From the NCBI GenBank assembly GCA_000493945.1, contig AWNW01000018.1, positions 1 to 16,106 on the forward strand: a stretch of DNA of 16,106 nucleotides, given 5' to 3'. The notes under the pieces were generated by a model. It was not told where the DNA came from and made no database searches. It was given only the letters and a program-made list of their open reading frames with translations. Of the stretch, positions 5,851 through 14,232 are shown piece after piece. Position 1 is the stretch's first letter; each line of letters opens with the position of its first letter. Origin of the DNA: Candidatus Hydrogenedens terephthalaticus JGI OTU-1 (GTDB taxonomy: Bacteria > Hydrogenedentota > Hydrogenedentia > Hydrogenedentales > Hydrogenedentaceae). The position numbers were made by a program, and so were the translations under genes.

Positions 5851-6489
5851 ATGACAAAACCATCTAATAACAAAGCATTTGATGATACTCCCCGTTCTTC
5901 CTATTCGGATGAAGCACTTATGTCGCTTCTTGCCCGTGGAGAAGAAATGGCTTTAACAGAACTCGTTCAACGGTATCAGAATGAAGTGTTCCGTTTCTGT
6001 TATCATTATCTACGGGATATAGAAATGGCGAAGGATGCTGTCCAGGAAGTATTTTTACGCCTCTATATTGCAAGAGACCGCTATGATAGCGAAAAAAGTT
6101 TTAAACCATGGATATTATGTATCGCTAGAAATTTGTGCCTGAACGAGTTAAAACGCCAGAAATTAGTGCATTTTGAAACATTCGAAGGGTATATTGAAAA
6201 TCAGAAGCGTGAAAACAAAGAAGAAAGAGAAGGAATAGATGCTCCCAAAACATTAACACCGTTTGAGCAACTTATAATAAAAGAAAGACAAAAAATTTTG
6301 TGGGAAGAACTTAATGAACTACCTGAAGAAGCACGAGAAATTGTCGTATTGCGATATTTTGAACGCTTACATGCAAGAGATATAGCCCAGATAATGGGTT
6401 CTACAGAAGGAGCCGTACGGACAAGACTTCATAGAGTTTTGAGATATTTAAAAGAGCGTCTGGATGCAAGGGGTGATTTTAATGAGTAG
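5851..6489 (+). CDS. ECF-type RNA polymerase sigma factor
   Basis: 212 residues. Region 2 (about 24-105) contains LLARGEEMALTELVQRYQNEVFRFCYHYL, DAVQEVFLRLY (core-polymerase binding) and WILCIARNLCLNELKR (-10 recognition and melting). Region 4 (about 148-203) contains ELPEEAREIVVLRYFERL and the helix-turn-helix IAQIMGSTEGAVRTRLHRVLRYL for -35 recognition. There is no region 1.1 or 3, as expected for the group-4 (ECF) family. The inter-domain linker (about 106-147) is charged and somewhat long. The ATG at 5851 has a weak GGAA site six bases before it. Its last 8 bases overlap the anti-sigma start, so the two are translationally coupled. The partner's zinc-binding domain should hold it inactive at the inner membrane until a signal releases it. 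Identity is secure; regulon and stimulus are unknown. Confidence 0.95.
   Translation: MTKPSNNKAFDDTPRSSYSDEALMSLLARGEEMALTELVQRYQNEVFRFCYHYLRDIEMAKDAVQEVFLRLYIARDRYDSEKSFKPWILCIARNLCLNELKRQKLVHFETFEGYIENQKRENKEEREGIDAPKTLTPFEQLIIKERQKILWEELNELPEEAREIVVLRYFERLHARDIAQIMGSTEGAVRTRLHRVLRYLKERLDARGDFNE
6469..6475 (+). promoter_or_regulatory. Ribosome binding site fixing the anti-sigma start at 6482
   Basis: AGGGGTG lies inside the end of the sigma gene, six bases before the ATG at 6482. An upstream in-frame ATG at 6464 has no such site, and starting there would add six residues before the usual anti-sigma N-terminus. The start at 6482 is therefore preferred. Confidence 0.75.
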
Positions 6490-8434
6490 TGAATGTGAGA
6501 AATATAGAAATCTGATTTTAGAAAATCTTGAAAATAATTGCGAAGAAATTTGTTTGACAGAACATATTCATCTTTGCCCTTCCTGTTTAAATTTCTATAA
6601 TGATATACGACAACTAAAGGACAGTCTGGAAGCACTGGGGCTTGTAATTAAAGAAGCAATTCCCAAAATAGATATTAGTGAAAATATAAAAAATGAGTTA
6701 AAAAAGATAAAGAATGGTGAAATAACAGTTCGAGAAATTATAGAACGAGAAGATAATATCCCGGAACTTGCGGAATGGTATTCATACATCGAAAATGAAA
6801 TGGATGAAGTAGCTCGCTATCGTTGCGAAGTAAGATTAGAAAAATCTTCTCATGTGAAACAAGAAATAGAAGATTTAATAAGTATCCACCGTGCGATAGA
6901 TGAAATAGGTAGTGCGTGGGAATGTCCTCCATTAGATGAAGATTTAATACCCCGTGTTATGGAGAAAATTCAGGAATATAAATTATTCGCAGCAGTAGAT
7001 AAAAGTTACAGTGAAATAGAAGCAATAGAAGAAGAACTATATGAACTTTCTCGTGCAGTTTCGAACTCTATTCAGGATATAGACCTTACCTCTAAAGTTA
7101 CAAAAAAGACAAAAGAAATTTCGCTGGACCAACCTAAAAAAGAAAAATCATCCCAAAACATAGTTAGTATTCTTTCTGTTCGGAAAGAAATAGAAAACAA
7201 GAAATATTCCTTCAAAAACTATACTATTCCTATTGCCGTCGCGGTTATGTTATGTCTCACTCTTATAGGTGTTTATTTTAGTAACTATTTTACTCTGGTT
7301 GATGATATTAGACAAGTTCAGTTTGCAACGAGTGATATAGAAAAAGACAGACAATCATCAAAAACGGATTTATATGAGACAACACAACCTTTTTATATGA
7401 GGGATAATAATCTACCTTCCGAAGAAAATGAACCAAATACAGAAAAGAGAACGAGAAATAGAAAAAATAATTATGCCGAAGGATTGCTAAGTAATTGGAC
7501 AAAGCAGTTAAAGGATAATGCGTTAGCGAATGCGGGCAAATTAATGCGGATGGGAGTTTGGGCAACTCTGACACCGGAAGAAGCCCGTGAATTACTTCAA
7601 AAGTCAGGACTTTCACCCGAAGCCGTGTTGGGGGCTGTTCAGTTTCTTCCTCCTGATGAGGCACGCGTAGTCCTTCAGGCAGCAATAGATAACAACCCCA
7701 ACGATGCTTATTTGAGATATGCAATGGTCCAGACTTTGAGGAAGATGGATAATGTATCCGAAGATGAATTGTATACACATTTGACAACATGGAGCCAATT
7801 AGACCCGGGGAATGCACTTCCTCATTTCATAGAAGCAGAGATGTATTTTCAAAATGGAGAAAAGGATAAAGCACTTACTTGTGTTACCGATGCAGGAAAT
7901 ACCTCTAATTACAATTCTTATGCAACAATAACGGCAAAAGCATATATGGAAGCATTATTGGCAAAAGGTATAGACCCAGAAACAGCAAAACTATTAGCGT
8001 CTGCATCTATGGGACTTCATGAAATGCAGACGATAGAAGAAATTGCACAAACTTTAATGGAATATGGAAGGGCTTATGAAGAGGCAGGAGATTATAATAC
8101 TGCCTTATTAATATATGAAGCCTTACGAAGTTTGGGAATTAAGGTGGATATGAGTTCTGCCTTAATCCAAGAGAGATTAGCAGGTTTGAAATATACGCAA
8201 GAGGCTATTAATGCTATGTTCCGTCTGATGAATGCTACGAACTCATTCTCAGATACACAATCTCTTATTGACTTTACCCAAACCCTTAGTGAAATGATGA
8301 CAAATTACAATTTAGCGATGGATAGTTTTTATAAACTATTTGATAGTTCAGATCCCGCTGAAATTCTTCGAATATTGAACCTTTACCTATCAAACGGAAA
8401 TGTTTCTATCCCGTTAAATCCAACTAATAAATAA
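6482..8434 (+). CDS. Membrane-spanning zinc-binding anti-sigma factor with TPR-like C-terminal region
   Basis: 650 residues. The N-terminus is a ZAS-type anti-sigma domain: Cys5 and the signature H-x3-C-x2-C at His28, Cys32, Cys35 (HIHLCPSC). Residues about 99-140 (YSYIENEMDEVARYRCEVRLE, then HVKQEIEDLISI) look like a second, degenerate copy of the same domain without the zinc ligands. One membrane helix spans about 248-269 (PIAVAVMLCLTLIGVYF), so the N-terminus should be cytoplasmic and the rest outside the inner membrane. After a charged, low-complexity linker (about 280-335), residues about 363-590 form helical pairs resembling TPRs, e.g. NPNDAYLRYAMVQTLRKM, DPGNALPHFIEAEMYFQNGEKDKAL and AYEEAGDYNTALLIYEAL. 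The unusually large outer region probably senses or binds a protein partner. It overlaps the sigma gene by 8 bases. Role as sigma antagonist is inferred from family and context. Confidence 0.85.
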   Translation: MSSECEKYRNLILENLENNCEEICLTEHIHLCPSCLNFYNDIRQLKDSLEALGLVIKEAIPKIDISENIKNELKKIKNGEITVREIIEREDNIPELAEWYSYIENEMDEVARYRCEVRLEKSSHVKQEIEDLISIHRAIDEIGSAWECPPLDEDLIPRVMEKIQEYKLFAAVDKSYSEIEAIEEELYELSRAVSNSIQDIDLTSKVTKKTKEISLDQPKKEKSSQNIVSILSVRKEIENKKYSFKNYTIPIAVAVMLCLTLIGVYFSNYFTLVDDIRQVQFATSDIEKDRQSSKTDLYETTQPFYMRDNNLPSEENEPNTEKRTRNRKNNYAEGLLSNWTKQLKDNALANAGKLMRMGVWATLTPEEARELLQKSGLSPEAVLGAVQFLPPDEARVVLQAAIDNNPNDAYLRYAMVQTLRKMDNVSEDELYTHLTTWSQLDPGNALPHFIEAEMYFQNGEKDKALTCVTDAGNTSNYNSYATITAKAYMEALLAKGIDPETAKLLASASMGLHEMQTIEEIAQTLMEYGRAYEEAGDYNTALLIYEALRSLGIKVDMSSALIQERLAGLKYTQEAINAMFRLMNATNSFSDTQSLIDFTQTLSEMMTNYNLAMDSFYKLFDSSDPAEILRILNLYLSNGNVSIPLNPTNK

Positions 8435-8461
8435 TTTTATGTGAATTTTTTTTATAAGGTT

Positions 8462-9724
8462 TTATGTGTGGGGATAGCGTTCATTAGGTCCCGTATAAAT
8501 CTGACGAGGACGATGTATTCTTGTGTCCGGGTCGTTTCTCATTTCTAACCAATGAGCAATCCAGCCCGGAATTCTGCCTAATGAGAATAAAACTGTAAAC
8601 ATCTGGGTAGGAATGCCCATAGCACGGTACAATATTCCGCTATAGAAGTCAATGTTTGGGTATAGTTTCCTTTCGATGAAATATTCGTCGTTTAATGCTA
8701 CTTCTTCAAGATTTTTGGCAATTTCTAACAGCGGGTCATTTATTCCCATTTCCGCAAAAATAGCATCCACAGCACCTTTTAACAATTTTGCCCTTGGGTC
8801 GTAATTTTTGTATACACGATGCCCAAAACCCATAAGCCTGAAATCAGAATCCTTTTTCTTTGCAAGTTCAACATATTTTTTATAGTTTGCACCGTCTTTA
8901 TAAATCATTTCTAACATGTTTAATACAGCCTCATTAGCACCGCCATGTAAACGACCCCATAACGCACTGATACCTGCAGAAACACTTACATACAGGTTTG
9001 CCATAGAACTTCCTACCATACGAACTGTGGATGTACTACAATTCTGTTCGTGGTCAACATGTAGGATAAGTAGCAAATCAAGAGCCTTTTCAAAAACCTT
9101 AGGGACAACATATTCTTCCGCAGGGGAAGCAAACATCATACGAAGAAAATTGGCACAATAAGAATGGTCTGTTTTGGGATAAATATAAGGTTCGCCAATA
9201 GATTTTTTGTATGAAAAAGCAGCAATTGTTTTTGCCTGCCCAATAACTCGAACAATAATGTTATTTATATCCTCTTTTTCATAATTTGGGTAAAATGATG
9301 GCATAGCCGCAATCATAGAACTCAAAATACTCATGGGATGTGCATCAAGAGGAAAAAATGAAAAGAAGTTAACCATACCTTGATGGATAAAACTATTCAG
9401 TGTAAGTTGTCTTCTCCATTCTTTGGCTTGTTCAGGAGTTGGCAAATCACCGTAAATCAGTAAATAAGCAACCTGAGAAAAAGGAAATTTTCCCGCGAGG
9501 CTTTCTATGGGGTAACCTCGATATCTTAAAATTCCCTTATCACCGTCAATATATGTAATACCACTTTTACAAGACCCAGTATTTCCATAACCCGGGTCGT
9601 ATGTTAACGCTCCTGTTGTATCTCGTAATTTTCGTATATCAATTCCGATTTCTTTCTCAGTACCTTCAAATACAGGGATTTCATATTCTTTTCCTCGAAG
9701 GATTAATTTACATGTTTCTGTCAT
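8462..9724 (-). CDS. gltA: Citrate synthase (type II, hexameric class)
   Basis: 420 residues, close to E. coli GltA. It condenses acetyl-CoA and oxaloacetate to citrate and CoA at the entry of the TCA cycle. The N-terminal ~50 residues (CKLILRGKEYEIPV, IDIRKLRD) form the small beta domain typical of type II enzymes. Active-site and substrate-binding residues are visible: His225 in VDHEQNCS, His260 in GRLHGGANEAV, His302 in GFGHRVYKNYDPRA, and Asp359 in PNIDFYSGI. A methylcitrate synthase is less likely, because those are usually shorter and lack the N-terminal beta domain. The ATG at 9724 has a GGGA site about seven bases upstream. The gene lies 61 bases after murJ in the same direction, so it may be read from the lnt-murJ transcript or from its own weak promoter. 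Only 27 bases separate its stop from the convergent anti-sigma stop, with no hairpin visible. Confidence 0.97.
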   Translation of the reverse strand: MTETCKLILRGKEYEIPVFEGTEKEIGIDIRKLRDTTGALTYDPGYGNTGSCKSGITYIDGDKGILRYRGYPIESLAGKFPFSQVAYLLIYGDLPTPEQAKEWRRQLTLNSFIHQGMVNFFSFFPLDAHPMSILSSMIAAMPSFYPNYEKEDINNIIVRVIGQAKTIAAFSYKKSIGEPYIYPKTDHSYCANFLRMMFASPAEEYVVPKVFEKALDLLLILHVDHEQNCSTSTVRMVGSSMANLYVSVSAGISALWGRLHGGANEAVLNMLEMIYKDGANYKKYVELAKKKDSDFRLMGFGHRVYKNYDPRAKLLKGAVDAIFAEMGINDPLLEIAKNLEEVALNDEYFIERKLYPNIDFYSGILYRAMGIPTQMFTVLFSLGRIPGWIAHWLEMRNDPDTRIHRPRQIYTGPNERYPHT

Positions 9725-9785
9725 AAATCTTCCCTTTCATTTATAATTTTATTCAATAACTAATCACCTAAATTTTTATAAATAG

Positions 9786-11390
9786 TTAATTTTTAATGTT
9801 AAATCTTCGATTGATTATTGATAAAATTTGTTTCATTTCTTTGATATTTAAAGCCCAGGCGGTTACCAAATATGTCAGGGAACAAACCAACCCTGTTAAA
9901 CAAATATAAACACTTATTTCTATTACGCCACTTATGTTTTTAATATCAAAAAGTAAGTTTACCAAAAAGAATATACAAATTACAATAAAAATTGAAATCC
10001 CGTATTTCAATATATTCAATAAATACTCTTTATTGATAAGATTTCCTACTTTGAAACCTATAAGGAAAAATAAGATAAAAAAGTTTGTCCAGAAGGAAAT
10101 TGTTGTGGCTATAACCAAACCAAAATAGTCTAAAGGTCTAACCAGAAGAAAATTTAAGATTATATTTAATATCATGCTAAAAGATGAAGTGATAACCGGG
10201 ATGGTTGTATTGTTCATAGCATAAAAGCCCTGAGTTAACACTTTTACACCCGAGAAGCCAATTACCCCAATCGAGTATATAAAAATCGAATTTGCTGTTT
10301 TTTGTGTTAGTTCCTCACTAAAATGTCCTCTTTCGAATAGTAGTTGAACGATAGGCTTACCGAGAAGCATTAGCATGACCATGGCGGGTAATATCATGAA
10401 TAATGTTTGCAAAAGTCCTTCTTGCAAAGCACCTCGAATTCTTTGGTATTCTTTGTTCGCAAAATAACGGGATAATTCAGGGAGAATAGATACTGAAACT
10501 GCTGTCCCAAAAATAGCTAAAGGTAGTTGTATTAACCGATTTGCATAAAAAAGGGCAGATACCGTTCCTTCGGACAAGGAATATGAAAAAAAACTATCTA
10601 CCAATTTATTAATTTCTCCTGCTGCCTGTCCGAAGATTATGGGTATAAGTAAAATAAAGGCTTTTTTTACCTCTTGTTGTTTCCAATCTGTGGTAAAACC
10701 TAAACTTCCTAATTTTTTTTGTGCCTCAAAATATAACACTCCCGCTTGTAGTATTCCCCCTAACCAGAGTCCTATAACCAGAGCCCATATTATATCAATA
10801 GGAAAAAAATAAGGAATAAAGACAGATACAATTAAAGCGATATTAAGTAATGCGGGGGTCATTCCCGGTGCTTTGTAATCTCCCAGAACAAATAGGGGAG
10901 CCATCATAAAAACAGCGATTCCTATCCAGAAAAGGTAAGGAAAAGTCCATTGCAAAACTCGAACTGTTAGCTGGAGTTGTTCTTCAGATTTTGGTAATTC
11001 TTGCGTAAAAGTACTTAACGACCCTAATAATTGTGGGACAAAGGGCATGAGTAGGACACCTACTAAAGATACCACTATAAGAATAAAAAACATGATGGTG
11101 AAAAGAGATCGGACCAGCTGTTTCATAGCATCTCTGCCATGAGTTTCTTCGCATTCCGAGAGGATAGGAACAAAAGAAGCATTAACCGCACCTTCACCCA
11201 ATAAATCTCTCAATGTATTTGGTAATCGAAAAGCAAAAAGAAATGTGTCTCTTGAAAAATCGGGGACAAACCACCCTATTAAAATATCCCTGACCAATCC
11301 TAACATGCGGCTTAACATAGTTCCCCCAGCAAAAATCAGAGCATACTTCCATCGTGAAATTGATGTTTTATCTGTTTGTTCCACTTTCAT
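9786..11390 (-). CDS. murJ: Lipid II flippase MurJ (MviN family)
   Basis: 534 residues. This polytopic inner-membrane protein moves undecaprenyl-linked peptidoglycan precursor (lipid II) to the outer face. Family features are the N-terminal SISRWKYALIFAGGTMLSRMLGLVRDILIG and the signature loop FRLPNTLRDLLGEGAVNASFVPI (about 48-70), whose Arg, Asp and Glu side chains lie in the MurJ cavity. Repeated hydrophobic segments are consistent with 14 transmembrane helices of the MOP superfamily. Other matching segments are YANRLIQLPLAIFGTAVSVSILPELSRY and a second-half SIGVIGFSGVKVLTQGFYAMNNTTIPV. Its ATG overlaps the lnt stop in an ATGA arrangement, and the Shine-Dalgarno is weak (A-rich only), so translation probably depends on coupling from lnt. 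MurJ is generally essential in bacteria with peptidoglycan, implying that this organism makes a cell wall. Confidence 0.96.
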   Translation of the reverse strand: MKVEQTDKTSISRWKYALIFAGGTMLSRMLGLVRDILIGWFVPDFSRDTFLFAFRLPNTLRDLLGEGAVNASFVPILSECEETHGRDAMKQLVRSLFTIMFFILIVVSLVGVLLMPFVPQLLGSLSTFTQELPKSEEQLQLTVRVLQWTFPYLFWIGIAVFMMAPLFVLGDYKAPGMTPALLNIALIVSVFIPYFFPIDIIWALVIGLWLGGILQAGVLYFEAQKKLGSLGFTTDWKQQEVKKAFILLIPIIFGQAAGEINKLVDSFFSYSLSEGTVSALFYANRLIQLPLAIFGTAVSVSILPELSRYFANKEYQRIRGALQEGLLQTLFMILPAMVMLMLLGKPIVQLLFERGHFSEELTQKTANSIFIYSIGVIGFSGVKVLTQGFYAMNNTTIPVITSSFSMILNIILNFLLVRPLDYFGLVIATTISFWTNFFILFFLIGFKVGNLINKEYLLNILKYGISIFIVICIFFLVNLLFDIKNISGVIEISVYICLTGLVCSLTYLVTAWALNIKEMKQILSIINRRFNIKN

Positions 11391-12979
11391 TTGAAATTTT
11401 TCTTTTTCTGTAATAGAAGTAAGATATAAATAATAAGTCCTGAAAGGCTTAAGAATAACGAAATAAAATCGGGATTAAAAGGCAATACATAATTAGATGG
11501 TTGTGGCACTTTGTAAATTCCCCCTGAACGCAATCGGACACCAATTTCTGGATAATTCGACATAGGTTCAAATACAAAGGTCTGGTTTTTACCAATAACT
11601 GTATTTGACGGGAAGAATGTGCCGGATGGAGTAAACAGTCCGGATATGCCTGTATTCGTGCAATGTATAATAGGAAGTCGCGTTTCAATAGCACGCATTC
11701 GACATATTTCTAACTCCTGATTTAGGGCGTTGGTTGCACCAAACCATGACAAATTCGTTAAAACTGCTATAAGATTTGCCCCCTGTTTTCTTAATTTGTA
11801 AGCCATATTGGGAAACAGCACTTCAAAGCAGATGAGAGGTCCAACGACTAATTGTTCATTGATAGTAAATACCTTCTGTTCCTTACCAGCACTTACATCA
11901 TAAGGTAAGATACTTCGTAAGAAAGGGAGAAACTGAGATAAAGGTAGATATTCTCCGAAGGGTGCTAAATGAACTTTGTCATAAAAGTTTATAACTTTCC
12001 CTTCTGTATTTACCCAGATACAGGAGTTATAATCATTGCCCTCTGAGTCCATTCTTGTTGTGCCGGTGATAAGATGTAATGATTTCTCACGAGTAAAGTT
12101 TTGGATTAGAGATAATATTTCTTTATTTTGATAATCAGACATAATCAGTGCTTCAGGCCAGAAAACAACCTGAACATTTTTATTTTCAATCAGACTGTTC
12201 GTATACTGAATAGTCCAGCGAACCATATCCTCGTACCATATAGGGTCAAACTTCATTTCTTGGGGAAAACAAGGTTGCACAATTGCTATATGGATGTCAT
12301 TTTCTTTTTGAATTTTTGTATTAGCAAAAAGGAAGAAACCCATGAAATGAACCAATAGTATAATAATTACTGCATGAAATAAATATTTCCATTTTCCTTG
12401 TTTGTCTAAAATTGTAAAAGAGATAAACATATTTACGGTTATGATAAAAAAGGAAAGAAACGGCACACTCCCTATGGTTACTAATTGAGAGAAATAAATA
12501 TCAGGACCCTGACTGTAACCCAAATTGCACCAACCGAAACCTGTTAAGGCATGTCCCTGTATCCATTCCATCCCGACCCAGAGAAGTCCAGAAGTATATA
12601 CTTTTAAGATAACAGATATATTTTTCCCGAATTTCGAAAAGCAATAACCATATATAGCCCATAAAATAGAAAGACCTGCTGAGAGACACTGATACCCAAT
12701 AAAAGCAGGACCACCAACCCAAAACATATTTGTGATAAGCCAGTTAAGTGTAAGCGAATGAAAAACCCATCCACTTATAAAGAAATATAGAGACACCTTT
12801 GATGAGTTTTGCTCAGTAATTACGATAAGGAATAGTGGAACAAAAGCAATCCATATTAAGAAATAGAAATGAAATTTGGGAAAACACAAAAAAAGAATAA
12901 TCCCTGTTAAGACAGAGAGAAAAAAAGGGTTCTTTATTATTTTTTGAATTTTTTGAATAAAAAATAGAACCTTATTCAT
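11387..12979 (-). CDS. lnt: Apolipoprotein N-acyltransferase Lnt
   Basis: 530 residues. It adds the third acyl chain to the N-terminal cysteine of diacylated lipoproteins at the outer face of the inner membrane, completing lipoprotein maturation as in diderm bacteria. Residues about 10-220 are hydrophobic helices containing conserved-looking FGWCNLGYSQ. Residues about 228-490 form a nitrilase-like domain with all three catalytic residues visible: Glu276 in WPEAL, Lys335 in DKVHLAPFGEYLP and Cys384 in PLICFEVLFP. E. coli uses Glu267, Lys335 and Cys387. The active-site loop TNLSWFG resembles the usual N-D-[SA]-W-F-G. A final membrane helix sits at about 505-523. The ATG at 12979 has no clear Shine-Dalgarno. 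It overlaps murJ by 4 bases, and the 98-base gap upstream separates it from the secretin genes. Identity is very secure. Confidence 0.96.
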   Translation of the reverse strand: MNKVLFFIQKIQKIIKNPFFLSVLTGIILFLCFPKFHFYFLIWIAFVPLFLIVITEQNSSKVSLYFFISGWVFHSLTLNWLITNMFWVGGPAFIGYQCLSAGLSILWAIYGYCFSKFGKNISVILKVYTSGLLWVGMEWIQGHALTGFGWCNLGYSQGPDIYFSQLVTIGSVPFLSFFIITVNMFISFTILDKQGKWKYLFHAVIIILLVHFMGFFLFANTKIQKENDIHIAIVQPCFPQEMKFDPIWYEDMVRWTIQYTNSLIENKNVQVVFWPEALIMSDYQNKEILSLIQNFTREKSLHLITGTTRMDSEGNDYNSCIWVNTEGKVINFYDKVHLAPFGEYLPLSQFLPFLRSILPYDVSAGKEQKVFTINEQLVVGPLICFEVLFPNMAYKLRKQGANLIAVLTNLSWFGATNALNQELEICRMRAIETRLPIIHCTNTGISGLFTPSGTFFPSNTVIGKNQTFVFEPMSNYPEIGVRLRSGGIYKVPQPSNYVLPFNPDFISLFLSLSGLIIYILLLLQKKKNFK

Positions 12980-13029
12980 AGGTATCTTTGATTATTTTTC
13001 TGTTAAATAAGATAAATTTTTTGTTATTA

Positions 13030-13056
13030 AGTATACAACATATTATCAGAATGGAA
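13030..13056 (-). promoter_or_regulatory. Weak candidate promoter for lnt-murJ(-gltA)
   Basis: On the minus strand, TTCCAT (13051-13056) and TATACT (13030-13035) are separated by a short 15-base spacer in the AT-rich gap between secretin B and lnt. The -10 is good, but the -35 and spacing are not. No hairpin was seen in the gap, so read-through from the secretin operon is equally possible. Confidence 0.25.
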
Positions 13057-13077
13057 TTTATATTTTCAGACTGCAAA

Positions 13078-14232
13078 TTATAGGTCGTCCTGCATGGCTT
13101 TAATTTCTTCTTCAATTCGGTCTTTGTTTTGCCATTTATCGCCTCGTTTTTCCCAGAACCGAATTGCACTGGACCCTTCCTCAGACATCGTTCGCAGGTC
13201 AACCACTGTAGGTTGGACAAATATAAGAAGGTGGGTAATATCTGACTGAGCCCTTCGGGAACGGAAAGGAATTCCTAATAGGGGAAGTTTTCCAATTCCC
13301 GGAACGCGATTTTCAGATTTTCGAATATTTCGACTGGAGAGTCCTCCGATGACCAGAGTTTGGCCATTAGGGACAATGACAAAACCTGTTTGAGAACGCT
13401 TTGAGAATACAGGCAAATCAATTCCTCTGAGACGGTCAATACGGCTAATATCGGTAACATCTAATTGTTTGATTTCCAGTTGTATCATATTATTGGGCAA
13501 TATTGTTGGGAGTAATTCTAAATTCACTCCTATATCCCGCCATGCCACACTTAGATTGGGGGTAGCAGATTTTGTAATTGATTGATAAGGGATTTGTCCT
13601 CCGGCTTTGATAATAGCAGGAGTTCCATTCATTACCAAAATCTCAGGTTTGGAAATAAGGTCAACATCGGATTTAGTTTCCAATGCACGAAAAACTCCAT
13701 CCAATGTTCCATAATCCCATGTAAGTATGCTGAATGTTAAACCTCCTCCTTGTGGAGATTGTATTCCGGGAAGTGATGCATTTTCATCTCTTCGGATAGG
13801 TTTTTCACTAAAATCGGGATTTTTGTAAGGAACTGCGAAAGGTGGTTGAGAAGGATTAGAAGATGGAGCAGGTAAGGTAACTGAAGAAAAATCTTGGGAA
13901 AAATCAGTTGTGTTTGTAGTTATCTGAGGAATTTTTAAATGCTCATTTTCTTTTTCTCTATAAAAACGGACAAAATTTAGATTTGTTCCTAATCTTCTTA
14001 TTCCGTTCTCATTAGTTTCACTAATCCATACTTGAACCTGTACCTGACGGATATCCACAGGTGGAGGAGGTGTTGGAGGTGGAGGAGGGGCAGGTTGTTG
14101 TTCGGCAGGGGGTGGTGCAGCAGGGGCAGGTTGTTGGGCATCCTGAGCAAAGAGATGGGTTGCAAAGAGTAAAAAAAACGGCCATATATAAAATATTATG
14201 TAATATGTATATGTAGAATATTTATTCTTCAT
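13078..14232 (-). CDS. Short secretin-domain protein (mini-secretin B) with proline-rich N-terminus
   Basis: 384 residues. A signal peptide ends near residue 30 (FFLLFATHLFAQ). Residues about 34-58 are a Pro/Ala/Gln-rich linker. Residues about 62-346 follow the C-terminal secretin domain (GspD/PilQ type): an opening strand VQVQVWISETN, the core start ISKPEILVMNGTPAIIKAGGQIPYQ, then SVAWRDIGVNLELLPTI, FVIVPNGQTLVIGGLSS, and the hallmark RVPGIGKLPLLGIPF at 309-323 followed by ITHLLIFVQPTVV. The periplasmic N0/N1 ring domains that fill the first half of normal 600-800 residue secretins are missing. Secretins form large gated outer-membrane channels for type II/III secretion, type IV pili or phage export. 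A full channel from this short form is not certain. Its ATG overlaps the stop of secretin A in an ATGA arrangement. Confidence 0.87.
   Translation of the reverse strand: MKNKYSTYTYYIIFYIWPFFLLFATHLFAQDAQQPAPAAPPPAEQQPAPPPPPTPPPPVDIRQVQVQVWISETNENGIRRLGTNLNFVRFYREKENEHLKIPQITTNTTDFSQDFSSVTLPAPSSNPSQPPFAVPYKNPDFSEKPIRRDENASLPGIQSPQGGGLTFSILTWDYGTLDGVFRALETKSDVDLISKPEILVMNGTPAIIKAGGQIPYQSITKSATPNLSVAWRDIGVNLELLPTILPNNMIQLEIKQLDVTDISRIDRLRGIDLPVFSKRSQTGFVIVPNGQTLVIGGLSSRNIRKSENRVPGIGKLPLLGIPFRSRRAQSDITHLLIFVQPTVVDLRTMSEEGSSAIRFWEKRGDKWQNKDRIEEEIKAMQDDL

Noticed and set aside
6464..6466. ATG at 6464 as the anti-sigma start
   Set aside because: The AGGGGTG site at 6469-6475 lies downstream of it and is correctly spaced for the ATG at 6482.
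7308..7817. A 169-codon open frame on the minus strand
   Set aside because: It lies wholly inside the anti-sigma gene on the opposite strand. It has no plausible domain, and its composition fits an antisense shadow.
8435..8461. Terminator between the convergent anti-sigma and citrate synthase genes
   Set aside because: There is a run of eight T bases but no inverted repeat able to form a stem in the 27-base gap.
12972..13220. An 82-codon minus-strand frame spanning the secretin B to lnt gap
   Set aside because: It overlaps the end of secretin B in another frame and the first bases of lnt, has no recognisable protein features, and would need to read through an AT-rich intergenic gap.
13263..13275. 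GGAA-N5-TTCC resembling an NrpR operator
   Set aside because: The spacing is wrong and it lies inside the coding sequence of secretin B, far from any promoter.
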